64,000 nucleotides of DNA from Physella acuta (lineage: Eukaryota > Mollusca > Gastropoda > Physidae), in the NCBI RefSeq assembly GCF_028476545.1, contig NW_026733927.1, positions 27,501 through 91,500 on the forward strand. Reading direction: 5' to 3'. Shown one piece after another: positions 12,072 through 24,725 of this stretch. A model generated the notes under the pieces. The model did not search any database. It saw only the letters and a list, made by a program, of their open reading frames with translations, and was not told the origin of the DNA. The position numbers and the translations under genes are program-made. Each line of letters begins with the position of its first letter. Positions within the stretch are counted from its first letter, which is position 1.

Positions 12072-13340
12072 CACGTGTATTCGTGATGACAGCTGTTGTA
12101 TATTCGTGATGACAGCCGTTGTATATTCGTGATGACAGCCGTTGTATATTCGTGATGACAGCCGTTGTATATTCGTGATGACAGCCGTTGTATATTCGTG
12201 ATGACAGCTGTTGTATATTCGTGATCACAGCCGTTGTATATTCGTGATGACAGCTGTTGTATATTCGTGATGACAGCTGTTGTATATTCGTGATCACAGC
12301 CGTTGTATATTCGTGATGACAGCTGTTGTATATTCGTGATGACAGCTGTTGTATATTCGTGATGACAGCTGTTGTATATTCGTGATGACAGCTGTTGTAT
12401 ATTCGTGATGACAGCCGTTGTATATTCGTGATGACATATGTTGTATATTCGTGATGACATATGTTGTATATTCGTGATGACAGCCGTTGTATATTCGTGA
12501 TGACATATGTTGTATATTCGTGATGACAGCTGTTGTATATTCGTGATGACAGCCGTTGTATATTCGTGATGACAGCCGTTGTATATTCGTGATCACAGCC
12601 GTTGTATATTCGTGATCACAGCCGTTGTATATTCGTGATGACATATGTTGTATATTCGTGATGACATATGTTGTATATTCGTGATGACATATGTTGTATA
12701 TTCGTGATCACAGCCGTTGTATATTCGTGATGACAGCTGTTGTATATTCGTGATGACAGCCGTTGTATATTCGTGATGACAGCTGTTGTATATTCGTGAT
12801 GACAGCCGTTGTATATTCGTGATGACAGCCGTTGTATATTCGTGATGACAGCCGTTGTATATTCGTGATGACATATGTTGTATATTCGTGATGACAGCCG
12901 TTGTATATTCGTGATCACAGCCGTTGTATATTCGTGATGACAGCCGTTGTATATTCGTGATCAAAGCCGTTGTATATTCGTGATGACAGCTGTTGTATAT
13001 TCGTGATCACAGCTGTTGTATATTCGTGATGACAGCTGTTGTATATTCGTGATCACAGCCGTTGTATATTCGTGATGACAGCTGTTGTATATTCGTGATG
13101 ACATATGTTGTATATTCGTGATGACAGCTGTTGTATATTCGTGATGACAGCCGTTGTATATTCGTGATGACAGCTGTTGTATATTCGTGATGACAGCTGT
13201 TGTATATTCGTGATCACAGCTGTTGTATATTCGTGATCACAGCTGTTGTATATTCGTGATGACAGCCGTTGTATATTCGTGATGACAGCTGTTGTATATT
13301 CGTGATCACAGCCGTTGTATATTCGTGATCAAAGCCGTTG
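12072..13340 (+). repeat. 23-bp minisatellite, about 55 copies
   Basis: Units of TTGTATATTCGTGATGACAG plus CCG, with three main variants: ACAGCTGT, ACATATGT and TGATCACAG. Every unit keeps TATATTCGTGAT; variation is confined to two short sites. Confidence 0.97.
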
Positions 13341-13451
13341 AAGTTTTCATACAAAAAATGTATGACTATGTTAAGACGACTAAATCTAAAATTATTTATA
13401 AAATATCTTGATAAGCTATTCAATTGCTGTGATTTCAATTAAAATTATAAC

Positions 13452-13655
13452 GCGTGGTAGGATGGTAGAGCTTATGCTTGCTATCACGAAAGTCTCGAGC
13501 TCCACCCAGCTATGACTGGTAACTGACGTTAGTGGAGGTAAGGCGGGTGGGACATGTACTGACAAAACTCTCCACCCGTTAGCCGAAATCATTAAAACAG
13601 ATGAACTCTACTTCACCTGCCCAGCGTGTCTTGGACACGAACGGTAAAACATGAT
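13452..13655 (+). mobile_element. tRNA-derived SINE copy
   Basis: tRNA-like head (GGATGGTAGAGCTTATGC, GAAAGTCTCGAGC) followed by CCACCCAGCTATGA and the 3' landmark GAACTCTACTTCACCTGCCC. Confidence 0.75.
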
Positions 13656-14149
13656 GAAGATTACAAGAAACGGGTATGTTGATGTTAGTCTAGGAAATAA
13701 TCTGACTTTACCCTGTGATAACACTATGATCCTAAGACTGCTAGGTTGATTAGCCTCAGTGTTGGTTATATAGGTTTCGGTTGTCTAATTAATTACTAAA
13801 CACTTTATAATTGCGATGGGCTACCCTATACATCGACTACTCTAACCATTAAATCTAATTACTGCAATCATAGATTGACGCCACTAAATTGTAAATACGC
13901 CGGCTAAAACTAATAACACACACTAATTGTTTGAACGCCTACAATAGCATTTCTTAATTTCTTAAATCTAAATTAAGCTAACCAATCTAGATAGTAATTT
14001 ACAACAACAGTAATAGAAGTAGTAATAAAAAGTCCCCTACCCGCCTCCCCCAACAAAACAAAAAAAAATTCGAACTAAGTAATCTACAAGTCCTAATCCT
14101 ATAAATCCAGCGTCCCAATTAAAATTAAGGGGAATTAACCTTCCATTCT
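13656..14149. other. AT-rich non-coding stretch
   Basis: I see nothing coding or structured here. Confidence 0.5.
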
Positions 14150-14420
14150 TCGCACTGCTTTCAGTCCTAGCCTTCCGTGACGCGCTAAATCTTGTCAGAC
14201 CAATCGCGCTCGGTTTGGATTTTCGCGGCTTTATTGCTGAAAACCTGGCCATGTCGCATCGATCACGTGGGGACAATGGCCAGATTTTTAATTTCATTCA
14301 ATCCATCTTGCCAGGGCGACGTGTTGCAGAATTTTTTTTTAATTCCAATTTCAACTCCCAGCGCCGCGGAGATAGACAATTGAAGGGAGATAAAACGTAT
14401 CAGACGTAAGACAAACAAGG
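14150..14420. promoter_or_regulatory. CpG-rich promoter-like patch
   Basis: CpG density rises sharply. It holds ACCAATCGCG (CCAAT box, near 14200) and GATCACGTGG (CACGTG, near 14265). A reverse-strand frame of 86 codons overlaps it, but nothing in its product is recognisable. No transcript is implied. Confidence 0.25.
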
Positions 14421-16024
14421 CAGACGATAAATCAATTACAGGGCTACTAATGGCGGCGGGTGTGGTGGGGAAGGGGTAAAATGGGGGGTTGGGGGGGGGG
14501 TGGCAGCGGAGGTGTGAAAACAAAACTGAGAAAAAAAACACCATTTTATCTAAATTATTTACCGCTTGTGTTAATGTAAATTAGAGTAATATTTTTTTTT
14601 ACAAAAGTTAAAGATGCTTTCTTACCAAATCTAAGCATCGAAGATTTAAAACAAAATGTGTCTGCATGTTCAAATTGACAATCTAACTTTGCCCAGCGAC
14701 TTAATCCAGGTATTCCTTAATTCTGGATAGATTCGAACTAGAGACGTTTGATTTGCTTTGAAGATGTTAGCTTTACCTAGCAACAAAAACTAAAACGTAT
14801 ATGGACTTTTTAATTTCACGACAAATATTACTCTTAAGATATTTCTTTTTTTTTTTAATATCAAAATTTTTAATTTTAATCGAATACTTAATCTTTATTA
14901 CATGTCAGACGTACTCATCTTCAATAATGTGTTTAAAAAAGCAAAATGTGCTATAAAATTGTGATCAATAGCTTGAAATTAATATCTCGTTGTTCTCAAT
15001 TTCAGTTCATACACGAACGTAGAAATATTGTAGGCCACTTAACTTAGAATCTTAGAATACTATCTCGTATCTCTAGAGTTCAAATCCTAGGAGAGTGGTG
15101 GATTAGTGTTGGATAGCTCAACTCTGCATGTCTAACCTGATAACTAACATGGCTGAGAAGTTCTAAACAACTTACCAAAACAAAACCACCCTGCTTCACC
15201 TACCATCTAAGATATCAAATGTCAAGCTAAAGAAAAGATAACAAAAATGGTTTTTTCTTCTCTTTACGTTGACCGACATTGCGAAACACTTTAGCTTATA
15301 TTAGGGCGAAGAGAAAACGTTGCATTTTCTATGTTAGTTTCCAGGGCAACCAGAGGCGGCCAGTAATGTTTGTCATAGTTTCCGTGAACAATGACTTATT
15401 TGTGTCAGGTATGGGTGACGCTATATCTAGGTCAATGGCAAGTGTATTGATGTTTGGGATAGTATGGGATGAGGTCATTAAAGATGGGGCTAGTTGATGA
15501 CACGACTAGGCTTGTATGTATAGGGTAGGGGTAAGCTAGTAGAGGAGTGCAAAAGATAGGTTGTTTTTGGTTGGTTGTATGCAGTTGTATGTTATTGGCT
15601 GTATGTGGTTGTTTGTATGTGGAGTAGTATAAAGATGTATAAAGATGTATGTAGTTGGTACAGTTGGTTGTATATAGTTGATCTTGTTTGGCCATAATGG
15701 GTTTATTGTCTAATTTGTAATTAGCCAGTCTAATCTGTAATTAGCTAGTCCAATTTGTAATTAGCCATTCTAATCTATAATTAGCCAGTCTAATCTATAG
15801 TTGGTCTTTGGTTAACTGATTTTGTTCAAGTCTTGTTTAATAATTTCTCTAGTTAGCAAATGTTTCTAGCCAAATTTTGATTTTGTTGGTCTGATTTTTC
15901 TTTTTTATTATCAATAATTTTGGAAAGAATTTCCTAAGAAACATTACAGTAGTACGTACTAAATTGTTATTCGCCTTTCACTCTGATTTCGGCCAACTTT
16001 TCTTTCTGGATTTACTTTCATAGC
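14421..16024. other. non-coding stretch with weak repeats
   Basis: A G-rich run (14480-14505), a possible old tRNA-head fragment (GAGTTCAAATCC at about 15078) and short TTAGCCAGTCTAATCTGTAA repeats (15715-15800). No gene supported. Confidence 0.45.
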
Positions 16025-16105
16025 CTCTCCTAGATGGGTTTGATCTCGGGACTTTCCGGTTTAGTAGCCACGATCTTAACCGACCCGACCACGCGGACTT
16101 GTGTA
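16025..16105 (-). mobile_element. SINE tRNA-like head
   Basis: The reverse strand reads CCGCGTGGTCGGGTCGGTTA and, further on, GTCCCGAGATCAAACCC, matching A- and B-box positions of the family. Confidence 0.55.
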
Positions 16106-17887
16106 TTTAGTTAATCCAAGTTTTATCTGACTTGAGAGTATCTATTTTGTTGGCCATCTCCTTTATTAATTGGACAATGATTTCAAAAACATTCTGATTC
16201 TGTGTGCTGGACTAATTTATATGACCCTAGATATATGGACAATTTTGAGTGATATTTTAAAATATTCCCAGCATTTGGATACACATGTCAAATAAGTAGC
16301 GTACTTGAGTTCAAACTGCTAAAAATCAGAAAACATTGCCATTACCCCAAACTAAAAAAAAAAACTGTTCCCGATGAAAATACCAAGCACATTTTCTTCA
16401 AACCAAAATGATATGCAAATTTTAGTTCTTTCATTCAACGCCAAATCTCCAGTGAATTTAGAGACGTTCTTGTTGAGTCGAGACATGATACCCCAATTTG
16501 GGATCAGGAAAATGGTGGAGTGGGGGGGGGGGGTTAATCTAGAACTTTTATGCGATGGGGGTGTTCGATGAATGATGTACGGTACACTTGGTACACAAGC
16601 TACACAGAAAAGATACGTGTGTCTGTATAAACATGAAGAGATTATTAAACTTAACCACACATGATATACATCCTAAACCTAAATTATAACAATATATTTA
16701 ATCTTCAGTATAAACGTAAATAACCTGACAACTGAAAAAGTTCTATTTAATCCTTCTTGAAAAACAATAACCAATGAAATATATTTTTTATTAAACAAAA
16801 ATATTAATTAATAGGAGTCAACTTCCTTAAACTATGCCAAGAGTGTTATATTGGGTATCTATTATTAATGAATGTAATTTCTAAAACAAATGTTAAGGGA
16901 ATCTATTTTCATAAATCGTGATTAGCCAGTACACTATTTTAATCGAAAGTCTAGAACCCATTAGGACTAAAAATAAACATCGAGTCCCAATTCAAATACA
17001 GACAGTATTCGGCAAATTCAGTACCAGTAACTCTCGCTAATCCTCAGCGGTAATCAAGAATTGTCGTTCCTGTTGTTGTACAACAAATATTTTACCGTCG
17101 CTGGATTATTTTAAAAAAACGTTTTTTATTTCATTTCAAAAATCGTGTTTCAACAGAATCGTTAATTATTCAGGTAGTCGAAACCGAATTAATATTTGTT
17201 CGCTTTTTATGATAAAAATGGAAAATGGTTTTGAACATCGAAAAATTGAAATTTTAAGAATTTTAAGTCAACTTATGTTCAGATACAGAAAAACAAAAAT
17301 AAATAAAAATAAAATAAATTTTATCATGATATTTTTTTTGCTGCTATTTAAGCTTCTTGTTTAAACTAAAGTTGTGCGTATGCTCTGCATTACGCTTTAA
17401 GTGTTTTGAAGCTCTTATCTTTTCTTATGTTAACCTCAACATACATTGTGTCATATGTTATGTACCAGAAAGTTTTTAACACATATATAAGATAAGTAGA
17501 GGAATGTTAATAAGTACAAATAAGTGACTGTCAAATTCGTATTGTAATCGATATTTAGCAGGAAAAATAAGGTGTTAAATAACTAAACTACTTACTTAAT
17601 TAAAAAATAATAACACTGACCATATTGCTTTCCAAAATGTAGTTTAAGTTGTGTTAATTAAATATCTATTCTAATTAGGACTACAGTAATTGCTAATTGA
17701 TTAGTGTGGCCAATATACAATTTAAAGTCACGTGGTAATGACTTGAGACTAACCAATTAATGTAATTTGTTTCAAGTCAACGTCATCGTTGTTTAAACGA
17801 TTGCCTAGACTATTGTCCAGGATGTTATCTAGATCGTTGTCTAGATTATTGACCAGAGCGTTGAACTGAATGCAGTCATGATCTAGA
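16106..17887. other. AT-rich non-coding stretch
   Basis: A poly(G) run near 16521 and degenerate CTAGATNNTTGTCTAG words at 17800-17885. No gene supported. Confidence 0.5.
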
Positions 17888-17895
17888 CTATAGAC

Positions 17896-18250
17896 CAGGG
17901 GTTCCCAACCCCGTGCCCGCGGGCGCCATGGCGCCCGCCGAACGATTCGTATGTGCCCGCCTCTCACTATTCGACAGAGACAGAATTTTTTTCATAAACA
18001 TTATTGAAAGGTTGAAGGGGATGGAAATCGAAAGTTTGAGGGGGGGGGGGGGGGTGGGGTGCAAATCTAAAATTTGAGGTGGGGGGGGGGGGGTGCAAAT
18101 CAAAGGTTTGAGGGGGGGGTATCAAGTCAAAAGTTTTGTCCCCGGGTGACGGGAAGGTTCGCTACGCCTCTGGAAGGAGTTTGGTGGTGCCCGCCACCCT
18201 ACCGATATTTTAGAATGTGCTCTAGAGTAAAAAAATCTTGGGAACCCCTG
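17896..18250. mobile_element. hAT-like element (CAGGGGTTCCCAA ends) containing part of a second MITE
   Basis: The left end is CAGGGGTTCCCAACCCCG and the right end, reverse-complemented, CAGGGGTTCCCAAG. The 8-bp target duplication is perfect: CTATAGAC at 17888-17895 and 18251-18258. These are classic hAT features. From about 17995 to 18173 the interior consists of AAAGTTTGAGGGG-type units and a right end CGCTACGCCTCTG belonging to the family at 19971, so one element sits inside the other. The inner copy's left end is not found. Confidence 0.85.
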
Positions 18251-18258
18251 CTATAGAC

Positions 18259-19467
18259 TATCAAGTTCATGCCCAAGTCATGATTTAGATAAGTGTACAA
18301 TGAAATAATTAAGTAGGTGATTAGGTCTATGATTAAGTGTGTGATGAAGTCAATGGTTAAGATTGCACCAAAGTCTGTTTTCAACTAGGGAATCGAGATA
18401 ATGGCCCAATCACTCTAAGTAGATGTAAACGATCACTACCAGCATCACTAAAATCGGGCTCACTGTTTACCCTACCCCCCTCCCACCTCTTCTTAAAGTT
18501 TAAAGTACAGATTGCATAAAACAACTATCATGTCTTTCCTCATTTGCTTGAAAAAATGTCTGTTTCTTCCTATTTCTCAATTCATTTTTAGCACACCATA
18601 CACATTTTAACCTCTTAGCTCAGTTAATGACGTCAAGTATCGATGTTACCAAATTTGACTTTCGTTTTCTCAAAGAAAAATATGACTTCTCTACAGTGTG
18701 TATTAACTGAATACCCTCAGTCCGCTAATAGCATTAGTTGAACCGAATGTGTTCGGGTAAATTCTCGATATAACCGTGTAAACTCACGATATAACTGTGT
18801 CAACTTCACCGTTTAGAAATATCAAAACATTTGACGACAACATCCGGTGCCGTGTTGACCTACGTCACACGGCAGCAAATATTTGATCTCTCCCAGCACA
18901 CGACCCCCACCACTCTATGGCCGGTACTATTTACTTAAAGACTCCCCGACTGAGCCGGAGCGAGAACCAACTAGCCCTTCCTCCGTGTAAAAGCCGGTTT
19001 GATCCGGCAAGTCTTTCCCGAGGATTAATTCTCAGACAGCGGTAAGACTTGGCTGGGGAATTTCATGCCATAGTGGAGTCATCCTTTAAGCGTCGTTTAC
19101 TGATGTTGGGTCCTCAGGGCCGGGAGAGTACACCTGTCATCTCTCCCCCCACCCCACCCCTCGGCTTACATTTCAGATCATTTCCAATGTTCATCCCAAA
19201 ATAGGGTTTAGAATTGAAATTTTTATTAATCTTATTTAGGAGTTGATATTTTTGTTCATAACCTTCATCTCTGGTTGATGTTCTGCGTGGCGAATAAAAA
19301 AAACACGCCTTTCTCTTGGGATTCGCGTTTTTGATAGGGCTGTAAATAAATGAAAAGGGGAATTGAAAGTGAGTTTTTGTAGGAGATCGCAAAACAGTGA
19401 GGAGAAAGGAACCACTAACCGTATGGTTGGGATAACCTATAACACGTTATTTATAACTGTGTATTGG
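18259..19467. other. non-coding stretch with a possible GC-rich 5' exon
   Basis: Degenerate GATTAAGTNNNTGATGAAGTC words fill 18270-18380. At 18840-19060 CpGs cluster (TACGTCACACGG, GCCGGAGCGAG), ending with a donor-like CAGCGGTAAGAC near 19040. This could be an untranslated first exon; nothing confirms it. Confidence 0.3.
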
Positions 19468-19668
19468 TCAATGTGGTTAAGTGTTAGAGCGTGTAGTGGC
19501 TATACCGAAAGTCTTGAGTTTGAATCCGGGTTCAAATCTGTATAACTTCTCTAGGCCTATAAAGCTCTAATGGGTACCTGATTCATGTTATAGACAGTAA
19601 ATGGGAATGGGCGAAGAGACTGGTCAACTTTACTTCACTTGCCGGATGGACAAGGAGATGTAAGAATG
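19468..19668 (+). mobile_element. tRNA-derived SINE copy
   Basis: Head with TTAGAGCGTGTAGTGGC and a B box TTGAGTTTGAATCC, then GGGTACCTGATTCATG and ACTTTACTTCACTTGCC near the 3' end. Confidence 0.75.
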
Positions 19669-19970
19669 CATACTTCAATCTGGATGAAATCATAACCTTT
19701 AAGTTGGAATACAAACTAAATTAGCTAAACTTTAATTGGTTTAATTTTAAAGATGGTTTCACAACAACAAAAAAAAAACAAAAAAAAAATAAAAATAAAG
19801 AACGTAACGCCTTATACGGACGTGGTTTACGCACGCAAACTTTAAGGCAGTTAGAATAGAAACTTAATTTGCTGAAATGTGATACGTTTAATTTTTCGAT
19901 ATACTTGCAAAAACTAACATAACGCGCTAGTTAGACGTACGCCTAGTTTGCAAACACAATCTCCTTAGAC

Positions 19971-20148
19971 CAGAGGCGTAGCGACGGGGGAGCGGAGGTG
20001 GGTACATATGTCCCCGGGCGGCGACCCTAGGAGCGCCAAAATAAGCTCATTTAGCTGCAATTTTGAATTATAAATATAAAAATATATGGGGGGGGGGGGC
20101 AAATTGAAAGGTTGTCCCCGGGCGCCGGGAGGGGTCGCAACGCATCTG
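19971..20148. mobile_element. hAT-like MITE (CAGAGGCGTAGCG family), second copy
   Basis: The left end is CAGAGGCGTAGCGACGGGG; the right end, reverse-complemented, is CAGATGCGTTGCGACCCC. The 8-bp target duplication CCTTAGAC is perfect (19963-19970 and 20149-20156). The 178-bp body has GTCCCCGGGCG blocks near both ends, a poly(G) run and an AATATAAAAATATATGG stretch. It shares these in opposite orientation with the copy at 4571. Confidence 0.9.
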
Positions 20149-20156
20149 CCTTAGAC

Positions 20157-21249
20157 CGTATATCTAAAAGTTAGGAATAAATCTAAATTACCTAAATTTT
20201 TATCGGTTTATTTTAAAAATATATTTGTGAAATATTTTCCTATTGTTAACTTTGTTACCAATATAGCAACAAATTGAGACGAGGGTAAAACCGCGACAGC
20301 CACTCTCACACTGGTATGTTCAGCCATGATGTCATAATGACCTAGACTTGAACTTTAAAGTTTGGTGGAGATGTCTCACAGTCTTCTTACAATCTTTGTC
20401 GCATCGTTCGTCGTGAACTCAAGTAACTAATTAGGGCTAATTGGTCGCATGGGGTTCCAGAGTTTAAACCTAATGCGGGCTGCATTCAAATGCTGGCTAC
20501 TTATTTCACCATCCAACATTCAGTATCTGTCACCGAAGAACCTAAGTGACAAATAAATACATCTTTATCTTTAGAATTGGTTTGTTGAAAGAGATTGATA
20601 CTTTTTACCGTTGTTTTTTTTTTTAATTTTCTACTTATTTAAATTTAATTTATTTTAAACCCTATATTGCATACTGTCTAAACTCTCGTGGTCGGGGTTT
20701 GCAACATTGAGGCCTGCCTGGCTAATGGGAGCCCAACTCCTGAGCCGGTTTCCGTATAAGGAAAGGAAAATTGCCTACTGTAGCCACATGGCAAGGTACC
20801 ACTGTTAACACACACATCTTTAATTTTACAGATACACACTAATTATAGTATGGCATCCCTATATCATTAAGAAAGTAATAAGTAGATCTCTATTATAGTG
20901 AGTAAATCATTCCCAGAACTATATCATTTGCTTTTTTTTATAGCGAGTACAAAACAAGAGTTCAAATGTGTACTCATATTCATATCACGGGTGTGTTTCA
21001 TGTGACTGTTACACAGGCAAGAATGTGTTGAAATAAAATATGACAACAGCACAGAGAGAGAGGGTGTAGGAGTAAAGTGCCGGCTGAGTTGCCGGCTAAA
21101 ATACCGGCCGTTGAACAGTTACACTCATTAGCTCGGTACTGGAAAATAATTACCCGGCCCGGCAAGATGGCGCCCAGGAAGTGACGCCATCGACCAGGTT
21201 CCGAATTGAGGTCAATTATGTCTGGTTTACATAGGCTTTGGGTGGGTAA
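20157..21249. other. AT-rich non-coding stretch
   Basis: No gene supported. A patch at 20680-20800 looks like an unidentified dispersed repeat. CpG-rich CCGG words occur at 21080-21180. Confidence 0.4.
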
Positions 21250-21860
21250 CGACTCTTGTCCCAAGTCCTTTAGTCGGTGGCTCTTGGTTGGGAGTGGCTC
21301 TTGTTCCTGTAGTCGGTGCTTCGTTGTCGTTTGGTTGGTGGCTCATTTGTCCTTTAGTCGGTGGTTCTTGGCTCTAAATTAATGGCTCTTGGTTCTGTAG
21401 TCGGTGGCTCATCGTTCTGTAGTCGGTGGCTCATCATTCTTAATTCGGTGGCTCTTTGTTCTATAGCCTGTGGCTCATAATTTTGACCCGGTTGCTCATT
21501 ATACTTTAGTCAGCGGCTCTTGTATGCTAGTGGCTATTGGGTCTATAGCCGGTGGCTCATTAGACTTAGGCGCTGTCGTTTGGCTCTTAAGTGAGTGGAT
21601 TATGGCCCTTTTGTCAGTGGACTTTGGTTCCATAGTCTGTGGCTCATTGTTGTTGAGTCGGTTTCTCTAGGTTGTTAAATGCTTTTTGTTTAATAACCAG
21701 TGGCTCTTGGTTTAATAACCAGTGTCTCTTGTTTTTATAATCAGTGTCTCTTGTTTTTATAACCAGTGGCTCTTGTTTTTATAATCAGTGGCTCTTGGTT
21801 TTTCAATCAATGGCTCTAGTTACTTTATTGGCTGATAGATATTGGCTCTTGGTCGTTTAA
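21250..21860 (+). repeat. degenerate 22-26-bp minisatellite
   Basis: GGTGGCTCTTGGTTCTGTAG-type units; the 5' half keeps AGTCGGTGGCTC and the 3' half AACCAGTGGCTCTTG, so sequence drifts along the array. Confidence 0.85.
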
Positions 21861-23099
21861 TCCAGGTCGGCTATAGACTGTCACGATGGACTAAATGCTT
21901 GTCATGTGTGTCAAACTACAGAAACTCTATTTCTCAGACGCGTTGATTTTAATTGAATACTAATCAATATATCATTTATTACTGAATAATAGTTTCTTTG
22001 TTGATGCAATGGCGACAAACTGCATAACATATCAAAACTTTCAAAGAACTATCTAACATCCTGTCAAAATATCGTCTTCAAATCAAATCTAAATGAAAAA
22101 CAAATAATCTCATACTATCACTAAAATTTACTGTACCCAAATATGTTCGTTGTTAAAGTGATATTTTTAATGCAAGTATATCCAAAACTGTGGAACTAAT
22201 TGTGTACTATTAATGTTTGTAAAGTAAATATTTTTTCTAACATGTAGAATTTAAACATTCTTAATCTTTTCACCGTATTTGAAAATATCAAAATATATGA
22301 AAAAGATACATCCATTAATTAAATTTTCCATAATTGGTAACTAATTTTCAAATGTTGTTTATCTTAATATCAAATTTGTAAACTTGATATTATTCCTGCC
22401 CAACGAAGAAGGATGATAGGATTGAATATCTCGATCACTAAAAGTGCGGGGTGTTGTTTCAAGAATTTAATATGTCACGATAGATGTAAATCAGGCATTA
22501 CACTAGGTCAGTCTGACCTCGAAAAAAAAATAAACATATTGTGCTGGATGTAATGAATGCTTAGCAATATTCAAATCTCTTTTAATACACATCGATTGAT
22601 TCTGTAACGTAGAGGAAAATAAATTAAAATCAACAAAAGAGGTCTGGTCTTTTCACAGTGATAAGCTTTTGGGATATAACTAGAACTTACGCAGCCTAAA
22701 GAACAACATGTTGCGAAAATGGGAAATTCCTCCCATAATCCATTCTTTGCCCTAGTGAAAATCACCCTTGTCCCAAATTCCGCCTAGACTGTTGTTTTTT
22801 TTTTTTTTTAAAGTTTGTTTTTGTCACCGCCTTCACATGATTGTATTCCAACCCGCAACAAGATATGTACATTGGGCAAATGTCGAGCTAAAACATCGGC
22901 AGATTCCGGAATGGGTTTAAAAACATGAACAGGCCGCGGGTATTCCTGTGTTGGGTGCATCGCCCTGGCTGAAATCAAATAAGCACTGACAACAGGGAGA
23001 TAATCACATCTTGCAATGTCTGGTTGACATTTTTTTTTAATGTAAGGAGGAATAGAAGCATCAATGTTAAAAAAGGTTGAGGTTTTTGCTGTAAAATGG
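21861..23099. other. AT-rich non-coding stretch
   Basis: No gene supported except a weak reverse-strand frame at 22808-23040, listed separately. Confidence 0.45.
22808..23040 (-). other. weak open reading frame, possible exon or relic
   Basis: On the reverse strand about 75 codons are open with balanced composition (for example CDYLPVVSAYLISARAMHP), an internal acceptor-like TTTGATTTCAG, and a stop directly followed by a run of about 17 A. No domain is recognised. The A run right after the stop could be a retrocopy tail or chance. Confidence 0.15.
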
Positions 23100-23185
23100 A
23101 ATCTAAGTGCGTCTATGAACACACACATTACATACACATATGCACACACACACATATATATATATAATGTATATATTTATGTATA

Positions 23186-23216
<31 letters not shown>

Positions 23217-23245
23217 GTGTGTGTGTATGTATGTGTATATTACAT
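23100..23245. repeat. TA/CA/TG microsatellite
   Basis: Mixed dinucleotide runs, CACACA then TATATA then GTGTGT, nearly self-complementary and able to fold back. Confidence 0.9.
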
Positions 23246-24725
23246 CGCTCAATGACCGATGATCTCAAGAAAAATGATCCCAAAATTTAAATTCCAGACA
23301 AATTATCCCCAGACAAAATTTCACTGAAAAAAAATGACTAAGAACAAAATTTCTTAGACGAAACTTCTTTTGTCTGTGAGATCATTTATCGAGAATTAGT
23401 CCTCAGAAATTATATCTTTGAGAGACTTTATCAGTAATATTTTCTTACATCTTTTGCTGCTAGATCATATTTATAAAATTATATACACATGTATGTTATT
23501 AAAAGTATTTATACATGAGCAATTCAACTTGTCACAACATTCTGCTTATACTTTCACAAGTTTCGCTTTTTAAGCCATCTTTACAACTCTGACGAACTAG
23601 TCACACTCTCATTTCACACTTTGATTGTATGGATGTACTCACCAATCCCACCACGACCCAACCCGTCCACACATCTTCACCAGCAACCAGAACCCTTTCA
23701 CAACACCAACAACACCAACCTACCTCTCCAGCCGACTTGTATCTCCCCATCTTTCTTTCCATCCCTACCTCCCCCCCCTTTAAATGATTTCTCATCTCTG
23801 AGCAGACTCCACGGCTAATCCTTCATTACCAGCGGTCCGCCATTAAAGACCTCCAGACTTAGACCAAACTTCGACTGGTCTCCGCTGTGACCGGAAATCA
23901 TATTTTCCCCTGGCCACAGGATAGGGTAGGGTTAATGTCTGCCTGCCGTAGTCAAGGGGTTAATCCACTGTTTAACTCGTTTTCTCTCAATGTTCCTATT
24001 TTTATCACACATATGTCACATTTTCACATTTTACGCGCTGTTGTCGAACCAAAGTCCAATTTTTTTTTAAAAGAGACCAAAGAAGATTGCACTTAAAAGG
24101 TGTGCACTCCCACCAAATTTGTTGGATATTTCCGGGAATAACAGGTTACAAGCTGCGAGAGTACTTTTGTTCAACATATAGAAACTTTGACAAATGTTTA
24201 CATTAAGGGGGTAGAAAACGTTTTTAATACTCGTTAGCTAACAATTTTTTTCTTCAGCTTTTTAAAGGTACATCCGCATAAAAAAAATGGTGGGACAACT
24301 TGGTAACTATGACAACGGCGGTAATATTAAATAATTAATAATAAATTAATTAATAAAAAATAATATCCACAATTCATAAAATATTATATGTTAAGCCTAA
24401 TAAACAGTCAATTCATAATCTTCTACCATATTTTGGGGTACTCAGTGAAAGTTTTAATTACAAATCTTAAAACTAATTTATTATGAATTTTCAAAATGTG
24501 GGTCCGTTAAAAGCACTAAATACTTAAACTTAAAAGAGATCAATATATTTTTTTTCGATGGGAACTAGACGAACGTATTAATAACATTTTACATGTCCAG
24601 AATTAGGGTCAAAGTTGCTTACCTGGAATTAACAAACTTAAATGGTATGAAAAAAAACAAACTTTTAATGCAACCAGAATTCGACATTACAATCATTCCA
24701 TAACAAATTATGTCAGGATAAATGG
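23246..24725. other. AT-rich non-coding stretch
   Basis: Short CCAGACAAA-TTTC words at 23270-23340 resemble the 15-bp unit downstream. C-rich runs at 23640-23780. No gene supported. Confidence 0.45.
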
